Below, in pieces: positions 36,922-44,974 of a stretch of 64,000 nucleotides of DNA. The notes under the pieces were generated by a model that was not told the DNA's origin, made no database searches, and saw only the letters and a program-made list of their open reading frames with translations. The stretch spans positions 124,001 through 188,000 of the forward strand of contig CAWAND010000010.1 of the NCBI GenBank assembly GCA_963783335.1, written 5' to 3'. The DNA is from CAWAND01 sp963783335. GTDB lineage: Bacteria > Chloroflexota > Anaerolineae > Anaerolineales > E44-bin32. Position 1 is the stretch's first letter, and each line of letters begins with the position of its first letter. The position numbers were made by a program, and so were the translations under genes.

Positions 36922-37398
36922 ATGGAACCCGTCATCCACCACCACGTCCGTCTCGCCTGCAGTCCGCATTCAGCCTTCGAACACTTCACTCGAAACGACT
37001 TGCTTGTGAAGTTCTTCACAAACGAAGCAGAGGTCGAAGCCCGCCTCGGCGGCAAATATGAGCTGGCCTGGGATCCTGAGAACAAACCCCAAGACAGTAC
37101 CGTCGGATGCCGCATCACGGCGCTGGAAGCAGATCAACTGCTCGCATTCGATTGGAGGGGGCCGACAAAATTCGACGCGATCATGAACCACGCCCTTCCG
37201 TTGACGCATGTTGTGATCAGTTTCCACCGGCTGACGAACCACCCCGCCCCGGCATGCGATGTCAACCTTGTCCATTCCGGCTGGCGGCCCGGACCGGAGT
37301 GGGCCGAACCCAGGGCCTATTTCGAACGCGCCTGGGGCCAGGTGCTCGCGGCGCTCGTCGATTTGCTCGGCGCGCCCGCAGTCCACCCCCATGCTTGA
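36922..37398 (+). CDS. SRPBCC (AHSA1-like) domain protein
   Basis: 158 residues. START-like ligand-binding fold: N-terminal strand VIHHHVRLACSPHSAFEHFT, then FFTNEAEVEARLGGKYELAW, ITALEADQLLAFDWRGPTKF and the closing helix with YFERAWGQVLAALVDLLG. ATG 36922 has GGAGGG five bases upstream. It heads a five-gene set with two YCII proteins, an ECF sigma factor and a VOC protein, a well-known neighbourhood for ECF42. Function unknown; a CRP-like palindrome at 37005-37020 is inside the coding sequence. Confidence 0.85.
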   Translation: MEPVIHHHVRLACSPHSAFEHFTRNDLLVKFFTNEAEVEARLGGKYELAWDPENKPQDSTVGCRITALEADQLLAFDWRGPTKFDAIMNHALPLTHVVISFHRLTNHPAPACDVNLVHSGWRPGPEWAEPRAYFERAWGQVLAALVDLLGAPAVHPHA

Positions 37399-37426
37399 AT
37401 CAGAGAAGATCCAGAAGGGAGAAACC

Positions 37427-37802
37427 ATGCTCTACGCCATGTTGATCTACCAGGATGAAACCGCCGCCAAGGCAGCCACTGAGGCAGACATGCAAGAATT
37501 CGGTGGCCTTGTTCGAGGCCTTCCAAGACAAGATGGACGCCGCCGGTCACGTTCAGGGCGGGCAGCGCCTGCGGCACAGTGACACCGCCACCAGCGTCAG
37601 GGTTCGAGATGGGAAAACCCTGGTCACCGACGGTCCTTACGCCGAGACCAAGGAACAGCTGGGCGGTTTCTACCTGATGGAATGCGCTGATCTGGACCAG
37701 GCGATTGAGGTGGCCGCCCAGATTCCGACAGCGGTTTCGGGCGTCATCGAAGTCCGGCCCGTCTTCACCGATCCCTTCGGCCCTCAGGAGCAGGCGGGCT
37801 GA
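37427..37802 (+). CDS. YCII/DGPF-domain protein, frameshifted
   Basis: Begins MLYAMLIYQDETAAKAAT. The frame then breaks at about 37501 and resumes with VALFEAFQDKMDAAGHV, then TSVRVRDGKTLVTDGPYAET (the DGP[FY]AE signature) and KEQLGGFYLMECADLDQAIE. One extra G in TTCGGTGGCC explains the break. About 124 residues, normal for the family. DGPF proteins are the typical partners of ECF42 sigma factors; their biochemical role is not known. Probably functional and mis-sequenced. Confidence 0.8.
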
Positions 37803-37888
37803 CATGGCTCCAACGGTGACCGCCATCCCTTGGCCGGCGGACCCTTCGGCGGCCAGGCAGCCCCGGCCGCCCTGCTCGGACCACAGAG

Positions 37889-37894
37889 TACAAT
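37889..37894 (+). promoter_or_regulatory. -10-like TACAAT directly upstream of the sigma factor
   Basis: TACAAT ends 8 nt before ATG 37903 and there is no ribosome-binding site, suggesting an internal leaderless promoter. Confidence 0.4.
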
Positions 37895-37902
37895 CGCCTG
37901 AG

Positions 37903-39204
37903 ATGGACACCATCCAGACCGCTTTGGAGGACGTGGCACGCCAGGATGGCGGGCGTCTGCTGGCGGCATTGATCTCTCGCTTCGGCGATTTCGAGCTGGC
38001 GGAGGATTGCCTTCAGGATGCCTACGCGGCAGCATTGGATGCCTGGTCCCGCCGCGGTTTGCCCGTCAATCCAGCCGGATGGCTGATGACCACCGCCCGC
38101 AATCGAGCCATCGACCGCCTGCGGCGAGCCGGGACGCTGCGGGGAAAACTCACGCAGGTGGCGCTCAACCCCAGCCAAAGTCCCATCAACCGGGATCCGC
38201 CCCTGCCAGATTCCATTCCCGATGAGCGGCTCAAACTCATCTTCACCTGCTGCCATCCGGCACTTGGCATTGACTCTCAAGTGGCTTTGACGCTGAGAAC
38301 CCTGGGCGGACTGACAACAGAAGAAATCGCCCGCGCTTTTCTGGTTCCGACCGCCACCCTCGCGCAGCGGGTGGTGCGGGCCAAGCGCAAGATCAGTCGA
38401 GCTGGCATTCCATTCCGCGTGCCCGATCCGCATCAGCTTCCCGATCGACTGGACGCCGTCATGGCGGTGGTCTATCTGATCTTCAACGAGGGCTACAGCG
38501 CAGGATCAGGCGAAAGCCTCGTACGGGCCGACCTGAGCCGAGAGGCCATTCGCTTGGGGGAGGTGCTGGTGGACCTGCTTGATGCCGAAGGCTTGGAAGC
38601 CCATCTACCAGAAGCGATTGGGCTGCTGGCCTTGATGCGACTGCATGATTCCCGGCGGCCGGCACGACTCGACATGGATGGCGAGCTGGTCCTTCTCGAA
38701 AACCAGGACCGCACGCGCTGGGATATCCAAGAGCAGCGCCGTGGACTTGAGGACCTCGATCGCGCTCTTGCGATGAACCAGATTGGACCCTACCAGGTTC
38801 AGGCGGCGATAAGCGCGGTCCATGTCCGAGCCAACAGCTACCGCGACACGGACTGGCCCGAGATCGTAGCCCTGTACACGGCCCTGGACGCCATGTCTCC
38901 TTCACCTGTCGTCAAACTGAATCGGGCGGTTGCCATCGGTATGGCGCATGGTCCCGCAGATGGGTTGAAGACCCTGGAAACCCTTGCAGACGACCCCAAT
39001 CTGGCAGGGTACGCTCCCCTATACGCCGCCCGAGCCGATTTGCTCAGGCGGGCAGGCCAGACGGATGATGCGATTTCCGCCTACCGGCGCGCGCTCGAGC
39101 TGACCGAGAACGAGATCGAAGCCCGGTTCTTCCGCCGCCGATTGGAAGAGCTTGCGACCAACAAGGCCTCCGGACGCTCCGAGAAAGGAGGCCCATCGGC
39201 ATGA
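37903..39204 (+). CDS. ECF sigma factor with C-terminal TPR-like extension (ECF42-like)
   Basis: 433 residues, much longer than a minimal ECF sigma. The sigma2 region includes RLLAALISRFGDFELAEDCL, AWSRRGLPVNPAGWLMTTA and RNRAIDRLRR. The sigma4 region includes VALTLRTLGGLTTEEIARAF and PTATLAQRVVRAKRKI. The ~240-residue extension begins DRLDAVMAVVYLIFNEGYSA and ends with TPR-like helices (DDAISAYRRALELTENE). There is no anti-sigma gene; in this group the extension itself controls activity. Its stop overlaps the next ATG (ATGA). It directs RNA polymerase probably to its own operon. Confidence 0.93.
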   Translation: MDTIQTALEDVARQDGGRLLAALISRFGDFELAEDCLQDAYAAALDAWSRRGLPVNPAGWLMTTARNRAIDRLRRAGTLRGKLTQVALNPSQSPINRDPPLPDSIPDERLKLIFTCCHPALGIDSQVALTLRTLGGLTTEEIARAFLVPTATLAQRVVRAKRKISRAGIPFRVPDPHQLPDRLDAVMAVVYLIFNEGYSAGSGESLVRADLSREAIRLGEVLVDLLDAEGLEAHLPEAIGLLALMRLHDSRRPARLDMDGELVLLENQDRTRWDIQEQRRGLEDLDRALAMNQIGPYQVQAAISAVHVRANSYRDTDWPEIVALYTALDAMSPSPVVKLNRAVAIGMAHGPADGLKTLETLADDPNLAGYAPLYAARADLLRRAGQTDDAISAYRRALELTENEIEARFFRRRLEELATNKASGRSEKGGPSA

Positions 39205-39584
39205 ACCCGCCAGGCCCGATCCATCCAGGACCAGACGACGGCTACCCAATGCAGATGCGCCGATTGATCCTGGCCTTCATGGTGAAGGGGCCAAACTGGG
39301 CCCCAAGTTCCACTCCAGAGGGCAAGCGAAACCAGGCCGACCACCTGGCCCTACTCCGGCGCCTACACCAATCGGGTGAGCTACTGATGTCTGGGCCGAT
39401 TCCTGACGGCGACCCCGAACGCGGGGTGCTTGTGTTTGATCTGCACCAAGAAGAAGATGTCCTTGCGCTGCTGGCCGACGACGCCCATCTGCGTTCAGGT
39501 CAGCTGGCAATCGAGATGTATCCGTGGCTGGTGCCGGCAGAAACCCTCGAGCAGCCCTTTCGATCCGCCGATAGCGGCGGCTGA
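39201..39584 (+). CDS. YCII-related protein
   Basis: 127 residues, alpha-beta ferredoxin-like fold: RLILAFMVKGPNWAP, HLALLRRLHQSGELLMSGPI with the conserved His, GVLVFDLHQEEDVLALLADD and the terminal IEMYPWLVP. Translationally coupled to the sigma factor by ATGA. It lacks the DGPF signature, unlike the other YCII gene of this operon. Function unknown. Confidence 0.85.
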   Translation: MNPPGPIHPGPDDGYPMQMRRLILAFMVKGPNWAPSSTPEGKRNQADHLALLRRLHQSGELLMSGPIPDGDPERGVLVFDLHQEEDVLALLADDAHLRSGQLAIEMYPWLVPAETLEQPFRSADSGG

Positions 39585-39635
39585 GCGAAAGGATTCCGAT
39601 TTTCGACCGCGACAGACCTTGGGAAGGAGAGCATC

Positions 39636-40004
39636 ATGGGAAGACCAGTTCATTTCGAGTTAGGGGTTCAAGACCCACAGCGAGCGGCGGATTTCTACGC
39701 CAAGACATTCGGCTGGAAGACTGAGAAATGGGAAGGGCCGGTCGAGTACTGGCTGATCACCACCGGCGAGCAAGGGACGCCGGGGATTGATGGCGCCTTC
39801 GAAGTCCGTGAGGACGGCCTGCCAGCCACAGTCAACGTCCTAGACGTTCAGGACATCGATGACGCCTTAATGAAGATCGAGGCCAACGGTGGCTCGATCG
39901 AGTCGGGCAAGAGCCCGGTGCCGGGTGTGGGTTGGGTCGCCTACGCAAAGGACACCGAAGGCAATCACTTTGGGATGATGCAGTCGGATCCGTCCGTCAG
40001 TTGA
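39636..40004 (+). CDS. VOC-family (glyoxalase/bleomycin-resistance-like) protein
   Basis: 122 residues with two beta-alpha-beta-beta-beta units: HFELGVQDPQRAADFYAKTF then GWKTEKWEGPVEYWLI, and VNVLDVQDIDDALMKIEANG then WVAYAKDTEGNHFGMMQ. His and Glu residues at the usual metal positions (HFEL, EGNHFG) are present. The ATG follows GGAGAG. Last gene of the ECF operon; it converges on and overlaps by 8 nt the ferric-reductase-like gene on the other strand. Substrate unknown. Confidence 0.9.
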   Translation: MGRPVHFELGVQDPQRAADFYAKTFGWKTEKWEGPVEYWLITTGEQGTPGIDGAFEVREDGLPATVNVLDVQDIDDALMKIEANGGSIESGKSPVPGVGWVAYAKDTEGNHFGMMQSDPSVS

Positions 40005-40818
40005 GGTTCGGCGAAGGCTGTTCAGCCGGTGCATCCACCGGGGCCGGAGCAGAAGCTCCGGCCTTTGGCTGTGTCTGAGGTCTCGGGCGGGCTTGGGCAG
40101 CCGGCCGCGGCTGGGCTCGCTTTTCCGGCAGTAGCCCGGTCAGCGTCCGGTAGACAGTCAGAAACAGCACGCTGCCGCCGGCAAACCAATACAGCGCTTG
40201 CGCCCATGCGGCGCCGCTGTCCGTTCCGCTCCACACCCCGTGGGCCAGCGCCCCCACGAACCCGACAAAGCTGAGCACGTGGATAAGCCGCCAAAGGCGG
40301 GCGCCAAGTGATTTGCGCAGGTAGAAGCTGGCGCTGACGATAATCAAAGCATAGAAGGCAATCTGACCGAGGCCAACCCAAACCGGCTTGTAGTTGACAC
40401 TGGCGAAGGGCATCAAGACCTGGGCCAGGCTGTAGTCGATGTAGCGATCCCCCGTCAGGATCAGGGCGTGGAAGAGGGCCACGGCCAACCCCAGCAGACT
40501 GGTGAACTGATGCAGATCAAAGGCTGTGGGCCCGCCAGGCCAGAGACGCGCCATGCGATTGGTGATGATGGCCCCGAGCGCCGTTGACGCCCACAGCAAC
40601 CCAAAGGCGACAAATGCGCTGGTCCGTGACAGGTACCAGTAAGCTTTGGGAGCCTCGCCAAACAAAGACTGGCTGAGCCCAGGCGCCCACGTCGGCAAGA
40701 CGGTGACAGCTACAAATGCCCCCAATGCGACCGAAAGAAACAGGGTCACCATGGTGCTTATGGGCAGCACGTCACCGTACTCATCCATCTCGTTGCGAAC
40801 CACATCAGGGCGCGGCAT
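39997..40818 (-). CDS. Ferric-reductase-like heme-binding transmembrane protein
   Basis: 273 residues with six or seven transmembrane helices. Paired histidines typical of b-heme ferric reductase/MsrQ-like domains appear as FDLHQFTSLLGLAVALFHAL in one helix and LIHVLSFVGFVGALAHGVW in another. The C-terminal ~45 residues are a Pro/Ala/Gln-rich cytoplasmic tail without FAD or NAD(P) motifs, so electrons must come from elsewhere. Directly downstream of apbE and two exported proteins, this suggests an electron path across the membrane to flavinylated or extracellular acceptors (inference). Confidence 0.85.
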   Translation of the reverse strand: MPRPDVVRNEMDEYGDVLPISTMVTLFLSVALGAFVAVTVLPTWAPGLSQSLFGEAPKAYWYLSRTSAFVAFGLLWASTALGAIITNRMARLWPGGPTAFDLHQFTSLLGLAVALFHALILTGDRYIDYSLAQVLMPFASVNYKPVWVGLGQIAFYALIIVSASFYLRKSLGARLWRLIHVLSFVGFVGALAHGVWSGTDSGAAWAQALYWFAGGSVLFLTVYRTLTGLLPEKRAQPRPAAQARPRPQTQPKAGASAPAPVDAPAEQPSPNLN

Positions 40819-40821
40819 ATG

Positions 40822-41757
40822 TCAGCTCCACAGATGAGAGTCGAGGTTCAGGCTGACCGACATGCTCCCATCCTCCGCCACAAGCAGGCCAGCCAGCTGC
40901 GGCCGGCTTTCCAGCCACGCCATACCTCGCCGACCGCCCTGGATCAGCACCGCCTTGGCTGCCGCCTCCGCCTCCAAGGCCGAGGGCGCGATCACCGTCG
41001 CCGCCAGCACATCGGTTTCCGCCGGCTGCCGTGTTTGCGGATCGAGTATATGGTGTTGGGGAACCCCATCGCGAGTCCAGCGGCGAAAGTCACGGCCTGA
41101 CGTCGCCACACCCCCCTGCACGATCTTGAGAATTGCCAGGGGCTCTCCATCGGGATTCCTGGGATCGGTGACGGCGATCGGCCATCCCTGAGAACGGTGC
41201 GGGGGCTCATTGACAGCAATATCGCCGCCTGCGTCGACGAGGGCCGGCCCCTGAACTCTGAGCCGCTCGACGGCCCGATCGGCCGCCCAGCCTTTGCCTA
41301 TCCCCCCCAGGTCCAGATGCACACCCGCTGGGAGGTGGACAAGGCCGAGCTCCGGGTCGCAGCGAATATCCCACCAGCCGGCACCATTGTTGGTTATCGC
41401 ATGTTCAGGGCCTGAGCTTATGTCGCTTGACCCCGAGCTTAGCTTCTCGAATGACCGATCGTAGCCAATGGCCAGCATGGCATCTTTCAGGGTCGGGTCC
41501 ACCAGGCCCTCCGTGGCTTTGGCAGCTTCCAGGCTGGCCATGATCACATCCATGAGGTCCTGGCTCACTGGCACCGGCATTCCCGCCTGGGCGTTGAGCT
41601 GGTTGAGCTCACTGTCGGCGCGGAAGCGACTCATGCACTGCTCCCATGTTTCAAACCAGGTCGGCAGCTGGATCAACGCTTCGCACGCTGGTTTCCACGG
41701 CGCATCCAGCACGCCTCGCATATCCGAACCCATCGCCCGAAAGTCGACTTGTTCCAT
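40822..41757 (-). CDS. apbE: FAD:protein FMN transferase (ApbE family)
   Basis: 311 residues from ATG 41757. ApbE covalently attaches FMN to Thr/Ser of target proteins using FAD and Mg2+. Landmarks are CMSRFRADSELNQLNAQAGM, GLVDPTLKDAMLAIGYDRSF, VHLDLGGIGKGWAADRAVER, LVDAGGDIAVN and the metal-site region HHILDPQTRQPAETDVLAAT. A longer frame reaches 41853 but overlaps the upstream gene; ATG 41757 lies 7 nt after that gene's stop. No flavinylation motif DGxT[ST]-type target is obvious in the neighbours, so the target may lie outside the window. Confidence 0.92.
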   Translation of the reverse strand: MEQVDFRAMGSDMRGVLDAPWKPACEALIQLPTWFETWEQCMSRFRADSELNQLNAQAGMPVPVSQDLMDVIMASLEAAKATEGLVDPTLKDAMLAIGYDRSFEKLSSGSSDISSGPEHAITNNGAGWWDIRCDPELGLVHLPAGVHLDLGGIGKGWAADRAVERLRVQGPALVDAGGDIAVNEPPHRSQGWPIAVTDPRNPDGEPLAILKIVQGGVATSGRDFRRWTRDGVPQHHILDPQTRQPAETDVLAATVIAPSALEAEAAAKAVLIQGGRRGMAWLESRPQLAGLLVAEDGSMSVSLNLDSHLWS

Positions 41758-41764
41758 GGGAGCC

Positions 41765-42121
41765 TTAGCGAGAAGAATGTGTAGAGGCGACCGAGTGAGA
41801 ACCGCCGCCACCACCCCCACCGCCGCCGCTGCCGGGTGGAGGCGCGGAGACATGCCGCAGCGTCGGTGGCGCCGGCGCCTGGGACGGGTCTGCCGTCGGT
41901 ATCACGAAAGTAGAGAAGTCCGGAGCAGGGATCAAGGTCGGCAAGGGCGCCAAATCCAGACTGACGTCGGCCGACGGAGGCGCTGTCTGCGGGGTTACAG
42001 GGTTGTCCATGGTCAGCTTGCTCCAACCCACCAACGTCGATGCCAGGGCACCCACGGCGATAAAGGCTTTGGTTGCCGTCAAGGAGGCCGCGCCTGCGCT
42101 GCGTCTTTTAGGTCCAGCCAT
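41765..42121 (-). CDS. Small exported/anchored protein with a Gly9-His tail
   Basis: 118 residues. An N-terminal membrane segment (LTATKAFIAVGALASTLVGW) is followed by a Pro/Ala/Asp-rich extended region and the C-terminal sequence PPPGSGGGGGGGGGSHS, ending VASTHSSR. The neighbouring PepSY-like protein ends with a similar nine-glycine run plus His/Glu. GAGAGG precedes ATG 42121; a GTG at 42127 is the alternative. Probably co-transcribed with apbE. Function unknown. Confidence 0.7.
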   Translation of the reverse strand: MAGPKRRSAGAASLTATKAFIAVGALASTLVGWSKLTMDNPVTPQTAPPSADVSLDLAPLPTLIPAPDFSTFVIPTADPSQAPAPPTLRHVSAPPPGSGGGGGGGGGSHSVASTHSSR

Positions 42122-42175
42122 CTTCACACCTCTCCCACACTTTTCATCTCAGACCTGCCCAAAATGCATTTCCCG

Positions 42176-42727
42176 TCAATCATCATTGTGTTCGTGCTCG
42201 CCACCCTCGTGCTCGCCACCGCCGCCACCTCCCCCGCCGCCGCTGCTGGTGTTGAAAGACGAAGTGCCGTTGTAGAGAAGGATCGCATTGGTCGCGTCAA
42301 GATACATCGTCCCCTTGTCGAGTATGACTTCCCAGGCCACCGTCCCCTGGAAATCGACCAATTCCGGCCATTTCTTCAGCTTGGCGCCGGGAGACAAGTT
42401 GAGCGCCAGGCCAACCGCTAACTCCGCTGATATCGGATAGGAATCCTCGATAGAGCCGGAGGTTTCTGTGGCTGTCGGGGCCACTTGTGCCTGCAGTGTG
42501 GCGATCTCCTGGTAGGCCTGCTCCAGCTGCTGGTTGGCCTGATCAATTGTCTTTTGATATGCGGCATCCCGCTGGTCAAGCTGAGCCTGGATGGAAGGGT
42601 CAATCGCCGTCGGCTCCTGGATAGGATTCGCACCTTGGGCGGCAGCCCGTCCGGCGACCGCACCGACCACAACCAACACAAAGGCAGTCAGACCGCCAGC
42701 GAAGAGCAATGTCCATTTGGGGTTCAT
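42176..42727 (-). CDS. Exported PepSY-like protein with a Gly9-Glu/His tail
   Basis: 183 residues from ATG 42727 (AAGGAG at 7-nt spacing). A signal or anchor helix (TLLFAGGLTAFVLVVVGAVA) is followed by a Gln-rich coiled coil (about 40-85) and a PepSY-type domain (ISAELAVGLALNLSPGAKLK, VAWEVILDKGTMYLDATNAI). The tail has nine glycines, then EHEGGEHEHNDD, a likely metal-binding end. It is the first gene of the PepSY/Gly-tail/apbE/ferric-reductase set and divergent from the response-regulator gene 120 nt away. Confidence 0.75.
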   Translation of the reverse strand: MNPKWTLLFAGGLTAFVLVVVGAVAGRAAAQGANPIQEPTAIDPSIQAQLDQRDAAYQKTIDQANQQLEQAYQEIATLQAQVAPTATETSGSIEDSYPISAELAVGLALNLSPGAKLKKWPELVDFQGTVAWEVILDKGTMYLDATNAILLYNGTSSFNTSSGGGGGGGGGEHEGGEHEHNDD

Positions 42728-42847
42728 TCGCATTCTCCTTTCGACACCCAACTCTACGGCACTGGGATTGAAAGGAGCTTGGAACAACCAGCACCTTTTC
42801 CAATCGTTTTCCAAGAAATGGCGCATAATCTGGGGGACGGAGGTCCC

Positions 42848-43531
42848 ATGAAGATCCTGCTTATTGAAGACGACATTCGTCTCACTGCTCTGGTAGCCCG
42901 CGTGTTAACCGAAGAAGGTTTGGCGGTAGACCGGGTCCACGATGGAGAGTTGGGCCTCGATCTGGCGCTGCATGGGCAGTATGATGTGGCTGTGATTGAT
43001 TGGATGCTGCCCGGAAGAGACGGTCCTGCCATTTGCCGCGCCATCCGGGCTGCCGGCCTGCCCACGGCGCTGCTGCTCCTGACGGCCCGTGGCCAGATTG
43101 AGGACCGTGTGGCCGGACTCGACAGCGGGGCCGACGACTACCTTGTCAAGCCGTTCGCCATGGACGAACTGTTGGCGCGCATACGCGCCCTGGGCCGGCG
43201 GCACGTACCGGCCGGTTCGGATACCTACGAACTGCGACTCGGAGACCTTGTCCTGGATGTCCGAGCTCACACCGCACGCCGCGGAGAGGCTGCGCTCGAT
43301 CTGACCAAAACTGAGTGGGGGCTGCTAGAGTTCCTGGTACGCCATCCGGGCCAAGCGCTCTCCCGAGAACAAATCCTGGACTACGTTTGGTCGTATGAGC
43401 GCGATGTGCAGCCATCGCTGGTGGATGTCTATGTTTCCTATCTGCGCCGGAAGTTGAATCAGCCCGGCCGCCCCGATCCCATTCAGACCGTGCGGGGCGT
43501 GGGTTACCGGCTGGATGCGGACAGTGTTTAA
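42848..43531 (+). CDS. OmpR/PhoB-type response regulator
   Basis: 227 residues. The receiver has LLIEDDIRLTALVARVL, phosphoacceptor VAVIDWMLPGRDG, LLLTARGQIEDRV and YLVKPFAMDELLAR. The winged-helix DNA-binding domain has LDLTKTEWGLLEFLVRHPGQ, LSREQILDYVW and TVRGVGYRLD. ATG 42848 follows GGAGG. Overlaps the kinase gene by 17 nt. Divergent from the PepSY/ApbE set, which it probably controls. Confidence 0.95.
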   Translation: MKILLIEDDIRLTALVARVLTEEGLAVDRVHDGELGLDLALHGQYDVAVIDWMLPGRDGPAICRAIRAAGLPTALLLLTARGQIEDRVAGLDSGADDYLVKPFAMDELLARIRALGRRHVPAGSDTYELRLGDLVLDVRAHTARRGEAALDLTKTEWGLLEFLVRHPGQALSREQILDYVWSYERDVQPSLVDVYVSYLRRKLNQPGRPDPIQTVRGVGYRLDADSV

Positions 43532-44918
43532 ACCCCTGCGTGTTCGGCTCACGGCCTTGTACGTGATCGCCGGGATCATGCTTATCACGTTGGTGGGCGC
43601 CGGAACGTATGCCTTGATCGGCTACTTCTTCCAGAGCACCACCGACCTTGCACTGCAGCACGTCATGGCCCAACAGTTCACTTCGCTGGATGTACCGTTG
43701 CCCGTCGAACTGGCGGACGCCGATCGCGCCTGGTCCGAATCCCAACCAGGTGCGGCCCTCAATCCTGTGATGCGCTTCATTCCAAAGGCTGTCTCCACCC
43801 ACAACTCCAATGAAGAGGGGTCCGAGCGCGAAGCTCCGGGCCACGAAGAAGCAGAAGGGCATGCCGAAGAAGGCCTGAATGCCGAACTGGCAGCCGTCTT
43901 CGTGATGGCACTCAACCGTGATGGCCAGCTGCTGCCCGGATTCAACATTGCCCCCGCCCCCTTGACTCCCGATCAGGCAGCGGTGACCTCGGCCCTCCAT
44001 CAGGGGTCCGACCTGCGTACGGTCACTTCACCCAACGGAAACCGGGTGCGGCTCCTGACCTACAGCGTGCCCGACGTAACCCAGCCGGCAGTGATTCAGG
44101 TTGGCCGTTCGCTGTCCGATCAGGATACGATCCGGGGTGGCCTGGTGCTGGGCTTGCTTTTGCTGGGCGGCATCAGCCTGGCTTTCCTGGCCACGGCCAG
44201 CTGGTGGCTGGCGGGACAATCTCTGCTCCCCGCTCAGCGTGCCTGGGAGCGCCAGCAGGCTTTCGTGGCCAACGCCAGCCACGAACTGCGCACGCCACTC
44301 ACGTTGATCCGGGCGACAGCCGACGTCGCCAGGCGTGGGCTGGATGCGGAAGATCCCCAACGCAAAATGCTGGAACAGGTTCTGAGCGAGAGCGACCACA
44401 TGAGCCGCCTGATCGAAGACCAGCTTCTCCTGTCGCGATTGGATTCGGCTGATTTGCCCATCACCCAGCAGCGGGTCCGTCTCGAGACTCTCTTCCCACA
44501 GATCCGCGAAACGGTGGCCAGGCTGGCCGAAACGCGAAGTATCCGACTTGAAATCCCCGCCGCCGAGGGCAGCGTTTGGGCAGACCCGACACGCCTGCGC
44601 CAGGTGCTTCTGGTCCTGTTGGACAATGCTATCCGTCACACGCCGGCCGGAGGCACAATTCGAGTGGAAGCTGAGCGTAAGGGACAGGAACTTGAGATTC
44701 GGGTGGCAGATACCGGCGCCGGGATCCCGGCCCAAGACCTGCCGCATGTGTTCGAGCGCTTCTACCGCGGCGATCCCGCCCACAGTTCCGAAGGGAGCGG
44801 CCTGGGGCTGTCGATTGCCAAAGCGCTTATTGAGGCCCAGGGAGGCAGCATCGCTCTGGAGAGCCACGTCGGGCGGGGTACCACTGTCTATCTAAGGCTC
44901 AAGGCGCCTCTGGCGTGA
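43515..44918 (+). CDS. Two-component sensor histidine kinase with His/Glu-rich sensor domain
   Basis: 467 residues. TM1 (LYVIAGIMLITLVGAGTYAL), an extracytoplasmic domain of about 155 residues containing an acidic/His cluster (EREAPGHEEAEGHAEEG), TM2 (GLVLGLLLLGGISLAFLATA), then HisKA (FVANASHELRTPLTLIRATA) and HATPase (LDNAIRHTPAGGTIRV, VADTGAGIPAQDLPHVFERF, GSGLGLSIAKALIEAQGG). The His/Glu cluster suggests sensing of a metal ion, matching the His-rich tails of the exported neighbours (inference). Confidence 0.94.
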   Translation: MRTVFKPLRVRLTALYVIAGIMLITLVGAGTYALIGYFFQSTTDLALQHVMAQQFTSLDVPLPVELADADRAWSESQPGAALNPVMRFIPKAVSTHNSNEEGSEREAPGHEEAEGHAEEGLNAELAAVFVMALNRDGQLLPGFNIAPAPLTPDQAAVTSALHQGSDLRTVTSPNGNRVRLLTYSVPDVTQPAVIQVGRSLSDQDTIRGGLVLGLLLLGGISLAFLATASWWLAGQSLLPAQRAWERQQAFVANASHELRTPLTLIRATADVARRGLDAEDPQRKMLEQVLSESDHMSRLIEDQLLLSRLDSADLPITQQRVRLETLFPQIRETVARLAETRSIRLEIPAAEGSVWADPTRLRQVLLVLLDNAIRHTPAGGTIRVEAERKGQELEIRVADTGAGIPAQDLPHVFERFYRGDPAHSSEGSGLGLSIAKALIEAQGGSIALESHVGRGTTVYLRLKAPLA

Positions 44919-44974
44919 CGAGGGGCGGCAGGCATTAGAATTCCCCAGAACTCGTCCAGTGGCTTGGAGCCCCC

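Noticed and set aside
42176..42260. Gly-rich tails as out-of-frame reading of a repeat
   Set aside because: The glycine codons are mixed (GGC, GGG, GGA, GGT) and the frame is closed by normal stops, so the tails are real coding sequence.
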